9,266 bases of DNA from Gp22-AA3 sp964384905 (GCA_964384905.1 CAYLND010000145.1:1-9266), one strand, 5' to 3'. Counted from the first letter of the stretch, positions 1 through 7,788 are shown. The notes: generated by a model from the sequence alone, not told the origin. Translations and numbers: made by a program.

Positions 1-56
1 GCGCCGCCGCGACGCGCGGGAGCGGGCGGGGCCGGCGCCCCCCTAGGGGCCGCGTC

Positions 57-86
57 TTGCGCCCCCGCGGGGTCTGGTGCTAGATT
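57..86 (+). promoter_or_regulatory. Candidate promoter of the efflux operon
   Basis: An AT-richer patch interrupts very GC-rich sequence just before the first gene. TAGATT at 81-86 matches the -10 consensus at 4 of 6 bases and is preceded by TG-C at 78-80, an extended -10 signature. A weak -35 (TTGCGC, 57-62) lies 18 bases upstream. Transcription would start near 93, immediately before the inverted repeats at 96-112. This is inferred from motifs only, and the -35 is poor. Confidence 0.35.
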
Positions 87-95
87 CATACGTCT

Positions 96-112
96 GTTTG
101 AAACGAGCGTTT
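96..112. promoter_or_regulatory. Nested inverted repeats, candidate TetR operator
   Basis: Two overlapping perfect dyads share one arm. GTTT-G-AAAC occupies 96-104 and AAACG-AG-CGTTT occupies 101-112. They sit just downstream of the candidate -10 box and about 20 bases before the likely regulator start. Autoregulating TetR-family repressors often bind dyads of this kind between the promoter and their own gene. Binding here by the product of the next gene is inference. The dyads are short, but they lie in the only AT-rich stretch of the leader. Confidence 0.45.
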
Positions 113-132
113 TGACCTTCCGCGGAGGGCGC

Positions 133-822
133 TTGAGAGCGGCTCGAGCGGCGGTTCGATCCGGTCCCCGCCATCGCAACGGCACCCGGGAGCGTCTTCT
201 CGACGCGGCCGAGAGATTGTTCGCGGCCCGCGGTTTCCGCGCGACCTCGGTCCGCGCCATCACGTCCGAGGCCGGCTGCAACGTCGCGTCCGTCAACTAT
301 CATTTCGGCGGCAAGACCGGGCTGTATCGCGACATGTTCCGCCGCCGCCTCGCGGAGCTTCGGGAGCAGAGGATCTCGAGCATCCGTCTGGCGATGCTCC
401 GGGCGGGCGACGGCGCCAGCCTCGAGCTGCCTCTGCGCGCCTTCACGACTTCCTTCCTCGAGCCCCATCTCGGCGAGAGCGGCGGACGGCGCTGGATGAA
501 GCTGACCTCGCGCGAGCTCCTGGATCCGCATCTGGCGCCGGGCACCTTCCAGCGCGAGATGGTCGAGCCGGTGCAGAAGGCCCTGACCGAGGCGGTCCGT
601 CCCGTCTGCCGGGGTCTCGACGCGCGGGCGGCCCGCCGCTGCTTCCACTCCCTCGTGGCGCAGCTCGTGCACGTCGTGCAGATGCATCACGCCCCCGGCG
701 CGATCCGCGGCGGACATCCCGACGATCTCGCCCTCGGGGCGGTCGTCGATCACATCGTGCGGTTCTCGGCGGCCGGGTTCCGGGCGCACGCGCGCCGCGA
801 GCTCCCCGGGAGGGTGTCGTGA
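133..822 (+). CDS. TetR/AcrR-family transcriptional regulator
   Basis: A one-domain repressor-type regulator, probably controlling the pump genes that follow. From the start at 133 it is 229 residues long. The N-terminal TetR helix-turn-helix is clear at about residues 19-65: a TRERLLDAAERLFAARGF helix, a recognition region ending SVNYHFGGK, then GLYRDMF. The rest is a helical ligand-binding and dimerisation domain that resembles the CerR/DUF1956-type C-terminus, though I am not sure of the subfamily. I chose TTG at 133 because GGAGG (124-128) lies 4 bases upstream. An in-frame TTG at 112 would add seven residues, but it has no ribosome binding site and overlaps the candidate operator. The stop codon overlaps the next start by 4 bases (GTGA). 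The ligand cannot be read from the sequence. Confidence 0.9.
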   Translation: MRAARAAVRSGPRHRNGTRERLLDAAERLFAARGFRATSVRAITSEAGCNVASVNYHFGGKTGLYRDMFRRRLAELREQRISSIRLAMLRAGDGASLELPLRAFTTSFLEPHLGESGGRRWMKLTSRELLDPHLAPGTFQREMVEPVQKALTEAVRPVCRGLDARAARRCFHSLVAQLVHVVQMHHAPGAIRGGHPDDLALGAVVDHIVRFSAAGFRAHARRELPGRVS

Positions 823-2318
823 GCCGGGGCATGCGGCCGGACGACCCGGTGTCGCGACGACCCTCGCCGGCCCTGCGGGCGGCGCTCCTGATCGCCGGGC
901 TAGCCGGGCTTCTGGGCTCGCCGGGCTGCGTCCACCGGATGTCGGATGGGCGCACCGCGCCCGGGACCTCGCCCGGGCCCGGCGCGTCATGGGCTCCGCC
1001 GCCGGAGGACCTCGCGCCCGCTCCGGCCGCCGCTCCGACGGCCGCGATTCCCGGCGACCTCCTGAAGGCGGCGCAGAACTGGGGCCTGAACGATCTGATC
1101 GACCTGGCCCTGCGCACCACTCCCGAGACGCGCGTCACCTGGAGCGCGGCGCGCTCCGCAGCGGCCGCGCTTGGGGCGCAGCGCGGCGCCTACTACCCGA
1201 CGGTGCTCGGCCAGGAAGTGACCAATCGGACCAAGGGCTCGGCGGTCGGCGGGCAGTTCACGTTCCTGACCACGAACAGCGAGCCGTCGCTCGTGCTCAC
1301 CGATCTCCTGCTCGACTTCGGGACCAGGAAGTCGGCGGTGGAGGAGGCCCGGCAGGCTCTGCTCGCCGCCGATTGGACCCACAACGCGGCGATCCAGGAC
1401 GCGGTGCTGCGCGTCGAGCAGGCGTACTACCAGTACCTGAACGCGCGGACGCTGGAACGGGCCGAGGCCGTGGCGGTCAAGGAGGCGCAGACCAGCCTGG
1501 ACGCCGCCACCCTGCGCCACGACGCGGGGCTCGGCACCGTCGTGGACATTCTGCAGGCGAAGACCGCCCTGTCGCAGGCGCAGCTCGCTCACGAGACGGT
1601 GCAGGGGCAGATCCAGATCATCCACGGCGGTCTGGCCACCACCCTGGGGCTGCCGGCCAACACGACCTTCGAGGTCGAGATCCCCGAGCAGGAGGTCCCG
1701 CTGCAGCAGGGGACCGAGGAGGTCGAGCGCCTGATCGAGCAGGCCCAGGCCCGCCGCCCCGACCTGGCCGCGGCGCGGTCGCTGGTCCTCAAGTCGGAGG
1801 CCCATGTCCGTCAGATGAAGTCCCTCGACCGGCCGTACCTCAACCTCAATCTCAACGGCGGACGGATCTATTACGTCCCCGAGTACAACCATCAGGACAT
1901 CTACGGCGCGGCGCTCACGCTCACCATTCCGGTCTTCAACGGCCTGACCTACCAGTACAACGTGTTCAAGGCGGAGGCGGACGCCGCGGCCGAGCGCGCC
2001 CGGCTCGACACGCTGCGACAGCAGGTGGTGCTGCAGGTGTGGAACAGCTACTACAACCAGAAGACGGCGACGCAGAGGGTGACGACCTCCCGCGACCTCT
2101 TCGAGAGCGCCCAGAAATCGTACGAGGCGGTCTCGGCCCGGTACCGGGCGGGCGCCGGCAGCATCCTCGACCTGCTGTCGGCCGAGAGCGCCCTGGAAGG
2201 AGCGCGGGCCCAGGAGGCCCAGGCGCGCACCGACTGGTTCCTCTCGGTGGCGCAGCTGGCGCACGATACCGGCGGCCTGTGGGCCGCGAAGGAGGGCGCC
2301 ACGGGGGAGGCGCCATGA
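819..2318 (+). CDS. TolC/OprM-type outer membrane efflux protein
   Basis: The outer-membrane channel of a tripartite efflux pump, which lets substrates leave the periplasm through a trimeric barrel and alpha-helical tunnel. It has 499 residues, a usual length for the family. The N-terminus has a basic segment, a hydrophobic stretch (about 18-33) and Cys37, so it may be a lipoprotein like OprM. However, the bases before the Cys encode GSPG, a poor lipobox. Two OEP repeats follow: the first begins near L90 (DLIDLALRTTPE), and the second contains ALTLTIPVFNG (around 370) and the C-terminal helix RYRAGAGSILDLLSAES. The GTG start at 819 is supported by GGGAGGG at 808-814; the ATG at 831 is too far from it. 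It overlaps the regulator by 4 bases upstream and the adaptor by 4 bases downstream. Confidence 0.93.
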   Translation: MSRGMRPDDPVSRRPSPALRAALLIAGLAGLLGSPGCVHRMSDGRTAPGTSPGPGASWAPPPEDLAPAPAAAPTAAIPGDLLKAAQNWGLNDLIDLALRTTPETRVTWSAARSAAAALGAQRGAYYPTVLGQEVTNRTKGSAVGGQFTFLTTNSEPSLVLTDLLLDFGTRKSAVEEARQALLAADWTHNAAIQDAVLRVEQAYYQYLNARTLERAEAVAVKEAQTSLDAATLRHDAGLGTVVDILQAKTALSQAQLAHETVQGQIQIIHGGLATTLGLPANTTFEVEIPEQEVPLQQGTEEVERLIEQAQARRPDLAAARSLVLKSEAHVRQMKSLDRPYLNLNLNGGRIYYVPEYNHQDIYGAALTLTIPVFNGLTYQYNVFKAEADAAAERARLDTLRQQVVLQVWNSYYNQKTATQRVTTSRDLFESAQKSYEAVSARYRAGAGSILDLLSAESALEGARAQEAQARTDWFLSVAQLAHDTGGLWAAKEGATGEAP

Positions 2319-3478
2319 CGGCCGACGCCCGCGGACGCATCGTCCCCGCGCTCGCGATGATCGTCCTGCTCGCGGGGTGCGCGAGGACGGCGGAGACGAC
2401 GTCGCCGCAAGGCGACCCGGTGCCGGTGACCGTCGGCGCGGTGAGCCGAAAAGACGTGCCGATCCAGATCCGCGAGATCGGCACGGTCGAGGCGTACTCG
2501 ACCGTCGCCGTGAAGGCCCAGATTGGCGGCGAGCTGATCGACGTCGGCTTCCGCGAAGGGCAGGACGTGCGCCAGGGCGACCTGCTGTTCCGGATCGACC
2601 CGCGCCCGTACGAGGCCGCGCTCAAGGCGGCGCAGGCCCAGCGCGACCGGGACCAGGTGCAGCTGAAGACCGCGCGGGCCGACGTGGAGCGCTACCAGGA
2701 CCTGGTCAAGAAGGATTACGTCACCCGGGAGGAGTTCGACCGGATCAGCACCAACGCCGCGGCGCTCGAGGCGGCGGTCGCCGCCGACAAGGCGGCCGTC
2801 GACAACGCGGCGGTGCAGCTCGAGTACTGCACCATCCGTTCCCCGATCGACGGGCGCACGGGCCAGCTGATGGTCCACAAGGGGAATCTCGTCAAGGCCA
2901 ACGCCGATACGCCGATGCTGGTGATCAATCAGGTCGATCCGATCTACGTGTCGTTCTCGGTGCCCGAGCAGAATCTCGCCGAGATCAAGGCCCGCCGTTC
3001 GGCGGGACGGCTCGAGGTGCGGGCCGGCGTGCCGGACAGCGGCGACGCGCCGCTCGTCGGCTGGCTCAGCTTCGTCGACAACGCCGTGAACGACACCACC
3101 GGCACCGTCCTGCTCAAGGCGACCTTCGCGAACCACGATCGCCGGCTCTGGCCGGGACAGTTCGTCACCGCCAGCCTGCAGGTGGCGATCCGGCCGAACG
3201 CCCTCCTGGTGCCGACCCAGGCGATCCAGACCGGGCAGCAGGGCTCCTTCGTCTACGTCGTCAAGCCCGACCAGAGCGTCGAATCGCGCGCCGTCACATC
3301 GGGGCCCGCCGTCGGCCAGGACACGGTGATGGAGAGCGGCGTGCGGGAGGGCGAGCAGGTGGTGACCGACGGCCAGCTCCGCCTGGTCCCGGGCGCCCGG
3401 GTCACTATCCGGAGTGGAGCGTCGGGGGGGACGGAATCGCCGGCGGCCTCGCCGTCGACCGCGGACGCGCGCTCATGA
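2315..3478 (+). CDS. RND efflux periplasmic adaptor (membrane fusion protein, MdtA/AcrA-like)
   Basis: Bridges the RND pump and the outer-membrane channel. It is 387 residues long with a good lipobox (LLAGC, Cys22), so it is probably anchored in the inner membrane by a lipid. Visible domains, in order: a first half-lipoyl segment around 60-98 (AQIGGELIDVGFREGQ), an alpha-helical coiled-coil hairpin about 99-172, the second half-lipoyl (TIRSPIDGRTG, 173-183), a beta-barrel, and a membrane-proximal domain (LLVPTQAIQTGQQGSFVYVV). The hairpin tip carries R126-x3-L130-x6-T137, matching the RLS tip motif used by AcrA-type adaptors to dock TolC, with Thr in place of Ser. The tail is a low-complexity SG/SPA stretch. 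The start ATG overlaps the previous stop codon (ATGA), and its own stop overlaps the pump gene in the same way. Confidence 0.94.
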   Translation: MTADARGRIVPALAMIVLLAGCARTAETTSPQGDPVPVTVGAVSRKDVPIQIREIGTVEAYSTVAVKAQIGGELIDVGFREGQDVRQGDLLFRIDPRPYEAALKAAQAQRDRDQVQLKTARADVERYQDLVKKDYVTREEFDRISTNAAALEAAVAADKAAVDNAAVQLEYCTIRSPIDGRTGQLMVHKGNLVKANADTPMLVINQVDPIYVSFSVPEQNLAEIKARRSAGRLEVRAGVPDSGDAPLVGWLSFVDNAVNDTTGTVLLKATFANHDRRLWPGQFVTASLQVAIRPNALLVPTQAIQTGQQGSFVYVVKPDQSVESRAVTSGPAVGQDTVMESGVREGEQVVTDGQLRLVPGARVTIRSGASGGTESPAASPSTADARS

Positions 3479-6400
3479 ACATCGCGGAGACCTTCATCCG
3501 CCGCCCGGTCATGACGACCCTCGTCATGCTGGCGATCCTGATGTTCGGGGTCATGGCCTACCGGCAGCTGCCGGTCAGCGACCTGCCGAACGTCGACTTC
3601 CCGACCATCGCCGTCACCGCCAGCCTGCCGGGGGCCAACCCGGAGACCATGGCCTCGGCGGTGGCGACGCCGCTCGAGCGCCAGTTCACGACCATCGCCG
3701 GCCTGGATTCGATGGTTTCCACGAGCGGTCTCGGGACGACCCAGATTACGCTGCAGTTCAACCTGAGCCGCCCGCTCGATGCCGCCGCGCAGGACGTGCA
3801 GTCGGCGATCGCCAAGGTCGCCTCGCAGCTTCCCCGGGACATGCCGAGCCCGCCGACCTACCAGAAGGTGAACCCGGCCGACCAGCCGATCCTCTATCTG
3901 GCGCTCACGTCGCCGACGCTGCCCCTGTACACCCTCGACGAGTTCGGCGAGACCAACATGGCGCAGCGCATCTCGACGGTGAGCGGCGTGGCCCAGGTCC
4001 AGGTGATCGGGGCGCAGAAGCACGCGGTCCGCGTCCAGGTGGACCCGCGGGCGCTGGCGACGCGCGGGATCGGCATCGACGAGGTCTCGAAGGCGATCCA
4101 GGACCAGAACGTGAACCTGCCGACCGGCACGCTGTATGGAGCGCACAAGGCGTTCACGGTCCAGGCCAGCGGCCAGCTGACCGAGGCGGCCGACTACCGC
4201 CCGCTCATCGTCGCCTACCGCAACGGATCTCCGGTGCGCCTGCAGGAGCTGGGCCGCGTGATCGACAGCGTGGAGAACGACAAGACAGCCGCCTGGTTCG
4301 GCACCGCGCGGTCGCTCGATCGCTCGATCATCCTGGCGATCCAGCGCCAGCCGGGGACGAACACCGTCGAGGTCGCGGCGGCGGTGCGCGCCCTGCTGCC
4401 GACGTTCCGCAACGAGCTGCCGGCCGCGGCGTCCCTGCACATCCTCTACGACCGCTCGGTCTCGATCGAGGCCTCGGTCCGGGACGTCAAGTTCACCCTC
4501 CTCCTGACGCTGGTCCTGGTGGTGCTGGTGATCTTCCTGTTCCTGCGCAACCTGTCGGCGACGGTGATCCCGAGCCTGGCCCTGCCGTTCTCGATCGTCG
4601 GGACGTTCGCCGTCATGTATTTCCTCGGATACAACCTCGACAATCTTTCGCTGATGGCGCTGACCCTCTCCGTCGGCTTCGTCGTCGACGACGCCATCGT
4701 CATGCTCGAGAACATCGTCCGGCACCTGGAGATGGGCGAGCCGCCCCTCCAGGCGGCCTTGAACGGGTCGAAGGAGATCGGATTCACCATCCTGTCGATG
4801 ACCCTGTCGCTGGCCGCGGTCTTCATCCCGATCCTGTTCATGGCCGGTCTGGTCGGCCGGCTGCTGCACGAGTTCGCCGTGACCATCGGCACGGCGATCC
4901 TGGTCTCCGGCTTCGTGTCGCTGACCCTGACCCCGATGCTCGGCAGCCGGTTCCTGCAGCACGCGAAGGACGAGAAGCACGGATGCCTCTACAACGCCAC
5001 CGAATCGATCTTCGAAGCCTCGCTCCGCGTCTATCGATCGAGTCTCGCGTGGTCTTTGCGGCACAAATGGGTGAACCTGGCCGCCCTGGCCGTGGTGCTC
5101 GCTCTCACCGTCGTCTTCGGCGCCCGGATCCCGAAGGGGTTCCTGCCGAGCGAGGACAACGGGCAGGTCCTGAGCTTCACCGAGGCGGCCGAGGGGATCT
5201 CCTTCGACGCCCTGGTCGAGCACCAGAAGAGGCTCGCCGCGGTCGTCCAGAACGAGCCGGGGGTCGAGGCCTTCATCGCGAGCGCCGGCGCCCGTGGCAG
5301 CACCAGCAGCAACCAGGGTCTCATCTTCATGCATCTGAAGCCGCGCAGCGAGCGGCCCTCGGCCGAGGAGATGGTCCAACGACTGCGGCCCAAGCTGTCG
5401 CAGGAGCCGGGGATGCGAGCCTACGTCCAGATCCCGCCGACGATCCGCATCGGTGGCAGTCTGACGAAGAGTCTCTACCAGTACACCCTGCAGAGCCCGA
5501 ACACCGACGAGCTGTACCGCGTGGCGCCCCTCCTGGAGACGAAGATGCGGTCGCTCCCCGGGTTCCTCGACGTCAACAGCGATCTGCAGATCAAGAACCC
5601 AGAGATCGACGTCGACATCCAGCGCGACAAGGCCGCGACGCTCGGGGTCACCGCGGCCCAGATCGAGGACGCCCTGTACGACGCCTACGGCTCGCGCCAG
5701 GTCTCGACGATCTACGCGCCCAACAACGAGTACCAGGTGATCCTGCAGCTCCTGCCGCAGTATCAGGCCGACCCGGTCGCCCTGTCGCTGCTGTACGTCC
5801 GCTCGTCGGGCGGCTCGCTCGTGCCGCTCAACGCGGTGGCGGGCCTGAAGCCGTCCCTCGGTCCTCTGAGCGTCAACCATCTCGGCCAGCTCCCCTCGGT
5901 CACCATCTCGTTCAATCTCAAGCCGGGCGTCTCCCTCGGCGATGCGGTGAAGTCCGTGAACACGGTCGCCCAGGGGATCCTGCCGCAGGGCGTCACGACG
6001 AGGTTCCAGGGAACCGCTCAGGCGTTCCAGGCCTCGACCGCCGGTCTCGGTCTGCTCCTGATCATGGCGATCCTGGTCATCTATATGGTCCTCGGCATCC
6101 TGTACGAGAGCTTCATCCACCCGATCACCATCCTCTCGGCCCTGCCGTTCGCGGGGCTCGGGGCGCTGCTCACCCTCTACTTCACGGGGACGGAGCTGTC
6201 GCTCTACGCGTACGTCGGGGTGATCATGCTCGTCGGTCTGGTGAAGAAGAACGGCATCATGATGATCGACTTCGCGATCGAGGCGCAGCATCAAGGGGCG
6301 AAAACGCCGGAGGAGGCGATCCTGGAGGCGTGCGTCGTCCGCTTCCGGCCGATCATGATGACGACCATGGCCGCCCTCATGGGCACGCTGCCGATCGCCT

Positions 6401-6624
6401 GCGGGTTCGGCGCCGGGGCCGAGGCGCGTCGCCCGCTGGGTCTCGCCGTCGTCGGCGGTCTCCTGTTCTCGCAGATGCTGACGCTGTACGCCACGCCGGT
6501 GGTCTACGTCTATCTGGAGAGATTCCAGGAGTGGCTCGGCCGCTCGCCCGCCCCGGCACCCGCCGCGGCCCGCGGACAGGAGCCGGCCGCGGTCGGTGTC
6601 GCGGCCCGGATCGTGGAGCCGTAG
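3475..6624 (+). CDS. RND family multidrug efflux pump (HAE1, MdtB/MdtC-like)
   Basis: The inner-membrane, proton-driven pump of the operon. It has 1049 residues, the length of AcrB. It begins MNIAETFIRRPVMTTLVML (TM1). The first periplasmic porter loop follows, then a TM2-TM6 bundle from about residue 339. TM7 is near 532-552, then the second porter loop, then the last TM bundle from about 858. The TM4 relay acids are Asp405-Asp406 (VVDDAIVMLEN), and Lys925 (VKKNGIMMIDFA) corresponds to AcrB Lys940, so the proton pathway looks intact. The segments GAEARRPLG and TLYATPVVY match MdtB/MdtC better than AcrB. Escherichia coli MdtB and MdtC work together, but only one pump gene is present here. The substrate is unknown; drugs, bile-like compounds or metabolites are all possible. 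The start overlaps the adaptor stop (ATGA), and the stop lies in a hairpin shared with the convergent gene. Confidence 0.95.
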   Translation: MNIAETFIRRPVMTTLVMLAILMFGVMAYRQLPVSDLPNVDFPTIAVTASLPGANPETMASAVATPLERQFTTIAGLDSMVSTSGLGTTQITLQFNLSRPLDAAAQDVQSAIAKVASQLPRDMPSPPTYQKVNPADQPILYLALTSPTLPLYTLDEFGETNMAQRISTVSGVAQVQVIGAQKHAVRVQVDPRALATRGIGIDEVSKAIQDQNVNLPTGTLYGAHKAFTVQASGQLTEAADYRPLIVAYRNGSPVRLQELGRVIDSVENDKTAAWFGTARSLDRSIILAIQRQPGTNTVEVAAAVRALLPTFRNELPAAASLHILYDRSVSIEASVRDVKFTLLLTLVLVVLVIFLFLRNLSATVIPSLALPFSIVGTFAVMYFLGYNLDNLSLMALTLSVGFVVDDAIVMLENIVRHLEMGEPPLQAALNGSKEIGFTILSMTLSLAAVFIPILFMAGLVGRLLHEFAVTIGTAILVSGFVSLTLTPMLGSRFLQHAKDEKHGCLYNATESIFEASLRVYRSSLAWSLRHKWVNLAALAVVLALTVVFGARIPKGFLPSEDNGQVLSFTEAAEGISFDALVEHQKRLAAVVQNEPGVEAFIASAGARGSTSSNQGLIFMHLKPRSERPSAEEMVQRLRPKLSQEPGMRAYVQIPPTIRIGGSLTKSLYQYTLQSPNTDELYRVAPLLETKMRSLPGFLDVNSDLQIKNPEIDVDIQRDKAATLGVTAAQIEDALYDAYGSRQVSTIYAPNNEYQVILQLLPQYQADPVALSLLYVRSSGGSLVPLNAVAGLKPSLGPLSVNHLGQLPSVTISFNLKPGVSLGDAVKSVNTVAQGILPQGVTTRFQGTAQAFQASTAGLGLLLIMAILVIYMVLGILYESFIHPITILSALPFAGLGALLTLYFTGTELSLYAYVGVIMLVGLVKKNGIMMIDFAIEAQHQGAKTPEEAILEACVVRFRPIMMTTMAALMGTLPIACGFGAGAEARRPLGLAVVGGLLFSQMLTLYATPVVYVYLERFQEWLGRSPAPAPAAARGQEPAAVGVAARIVEP

Positions 6625-6636
6625 GAGCGGTCCTAC
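6621..6636. terminator. Hairpin spanning two convergent stop codons
   Basis: GTAGGA-GCGG-TCCTAC forms a perfect 6-bp stem with a 4-base loop. It contains the pump gene stop (TAG, 6622-6624) on one arm and the mglA stop (read on the - strand, 6633-6635) on the other. The symmetric hairpin could end transcription from both sides, but neither side has a T tract, so intrinsic termination is uncertain. The whole space between the two convergent genes is only 8 bases. Confidence 0.35.
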
Positions 6637-7220
6637 CGTCCCTTGCGCAGCTCGAGGAGGACCATCTTGGCGATGGTCTTCAACGTCTCGAAGACACCGG
6701 TCCCCTTGGCGGCCACCGCGTCGAACACCGGCTCCCCCTTGCGGACGAGCTGGCGCTTCATCTCCTCGGCCGGCAGGGCCGAGGGGAGATCGCGCTTGTT
6801 GAGCTGCAGGACGTAGGGGATGGAGCGCAGGTCGTACCCCTGCTCCTTGAGATTGAGATCGAGGTTGCGCAGGCTCTCGAGGTTGGCCTCCATGCGCGCG
6901 GCCTGCGAGTCGGCGACGAACACGATGCCGTCGACCCCCTTCAGGATCAGCTTGCGCGAGGCGTCGTAGAACACCTGGCCGGGGACCGTGTACAGGTGGA
7001 AGCGCGTGCGGAAACCGCGGATCTCGCCGAGATCGAGCGGCAGGAAATCGAAGAACAGCGTGCGGTCGGTCTCCGTGGCGAGCGAGATCAGCTTGCCCTT
7101 CGAGTTCGGGTTGGTCTTCTCGTAGACATACTTGATGTTGGTCGTCTTGCCGCCGAGACCGGGGCCGTAGTAGACGATCTTGCAGTTGATCTCGCGTGCC
7201 GCGTAATTGATGAACGTCAT
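6633..7220 (-). CDS. mglA: MglA, Ras-like polarity GTPase
   Basis: A small cytoplasmic GTPase of the MglA family, 195 residues, the same length as Myxococcus xanthus MglA and near-identical in many blocks. In Myxococcus it marks the leading pole and controls gliding and type IV pilus motility; in non-motile relatives the output is unclear. The P-loop is GPGLGGKTT (19-27). The switch region holds Arg53 in TETDRTLFFDF. The G3 motif is TVPGQ (78-82), with Thr in place of the usual Asp, as in Myxococcus, and with Gln82. The G4 motif is NKRD (141-144). Arg53 and Gln82 correspond to the residues needed for hydrolysis in the family. The start lies 28 bases after the mglB stop, with no strong ribosome binding site close by. 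Confidence 0.95.
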   Translation of the reverse strand: MTFINYAAREINCKIVYYGPGLGGKTTNIKYVYEKTNPNSKGKLISLATETDRTLFFDFLPLDLGEIRGFRTRFHLYTVPGQVFYDASRKLILKGVDGIVFVADSQAARMEANLESLRNLDLNLKEQGYDLRSIPYVLQLNKRDLPSALPAEEMKRQLVRKGEPVFDAVAAKGTGVFETLKTIAKMVLLELRKGR

Positions 7221-7248
7221 CGGATGAGCCCGGCTGCCTCGTCGGACC

Positions 7249-7743
7249 TCAGTCGCTGAACAGCTTGTCGATGTCCTCGTCGGTGATCTCCGCGAACGGA
7301 GATCCTCCCGCCGCGGCCTTGCGCGGCGAGGCCGACTTCTTCAGCATCACGTCCAGAATCGCGGCCAGCTCCGTCGAGCCCTTCTTGACGCGGAGCCGGA
7401 CCAGACCCAGCGACGACCGCTCGTCGAAGATGACGACGAGAATCACCCGCCCGCCGACCACCGAGATGTGCAGATTGTCCCGCTCGCCCTCGTGGAACAG
7501 GACGGAGAACTCCTTCTCGCCGATCAGACGCGCCAGCGAGTCGGTCGCGGCCACGTTCCCCGCGGCCAGCGAGGCGAGCGCGGTCGTGTCGATGGCGTTC
7601 AGCTCGCCGTTCGCCGCGATCTGCTGACCGTTCTTGTCGACCAGGAAAACGACCTTGGCGTTGCACTCGGCGCGCAGGCGCGAGATCACGTCACGGATCT
7701 TCGTGAACTCTTCTTCGTGAAGGACCAGGTCCGTACCAGGCAT
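7249..7743 (-). CDS. mglB: MglB, roadblock/LC7-domain regulator of MglA
   Basis: The partner and GTPase-activating protein of MglA. It is 164 residues long and first in a two-gene operon with mglA, the usual order. The core is one roadblock/LC7 domain; NAKVVFLVDKNGQ, ALASLAAGNVAA, LIGEKEF and SLGLVRLRVKK align by eye with Myxococcus MglB. After a flexible linker rich in Ala, Gly and Ser comes an acidic C-terminal tail, SPFAEITDEDIDKLFSD (148-164). In Myxococcus the matching C-terminal helix contacts MglA and affects nucleotide exchange, so both sides of the GTPase cycle may be regulated here. The ATG start fits the family N-terminus and has GAGGA 8 bases upstream on the - strand. Confidence 0.95.
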   Translation of the reverse strand: MPGTDLVLHEEEFTKIRDVISRLRAECNAKVVFLVDKNGQQIAANGELNAIDTTALASLAAGNVAATDSLARLIGEKEFSVLFHEGERDNLHISVVGGRVILVVIFDERSSLGLVRLRVKKGSTELAAILDVMLKKSASPRKAAAGGSPFAEITDEDIDKLFSD

Positions 7744-7788
7744 GCAGCGGATCCTCGGCTACCCCTGCCGCGCCGGAGCGTCAGCCCG

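Noticed and set aside
40..49. CCCCTAGGGG palindrome near the left edge
   Set aside because: Too short and too GC-rich to separate from chance, and the upstream context is cut off. The rest of bases 1-56 shows no gene or motif I can support.
112..132. TTG at 112 as the regulator start
   Set aside because: It has no ribosome binding site and its codon lies within the candidate operator; TTG at 133 follows GGAGG. The alternative cannot be fully excluded.
987..2264. 425-codon - strand open frame antisense to the TolC gene
   Set aside because: Composition is Arg/Leu/Gly/Val shadow sequence with no domain; the + strand protein is unambiguous.
989..2314. In-frame upstream extension of the adaptor gene through the TolC gene
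   Set aside because: The extension is Arg/Gly/Pro/Ala-rich low-complexity sequence. The true adaptor begins at 2315 with a signal sequence and lipobox.
3253..6294. Open frame of 1013 codons on the - strand, antisense to the pump gene
   Set aside because: Its translation is rich in Arg, Asp, His, Gln and Gly with no family motif. It is what GC-rich third positions of the pump gene produce on the opposite strand.
6625..7259. Long + strand open frame running from the pump gene region through mglA
   Set aside because: It is antisense to mglA, which has a clear family match. The + strand frame has no recognisable motif.
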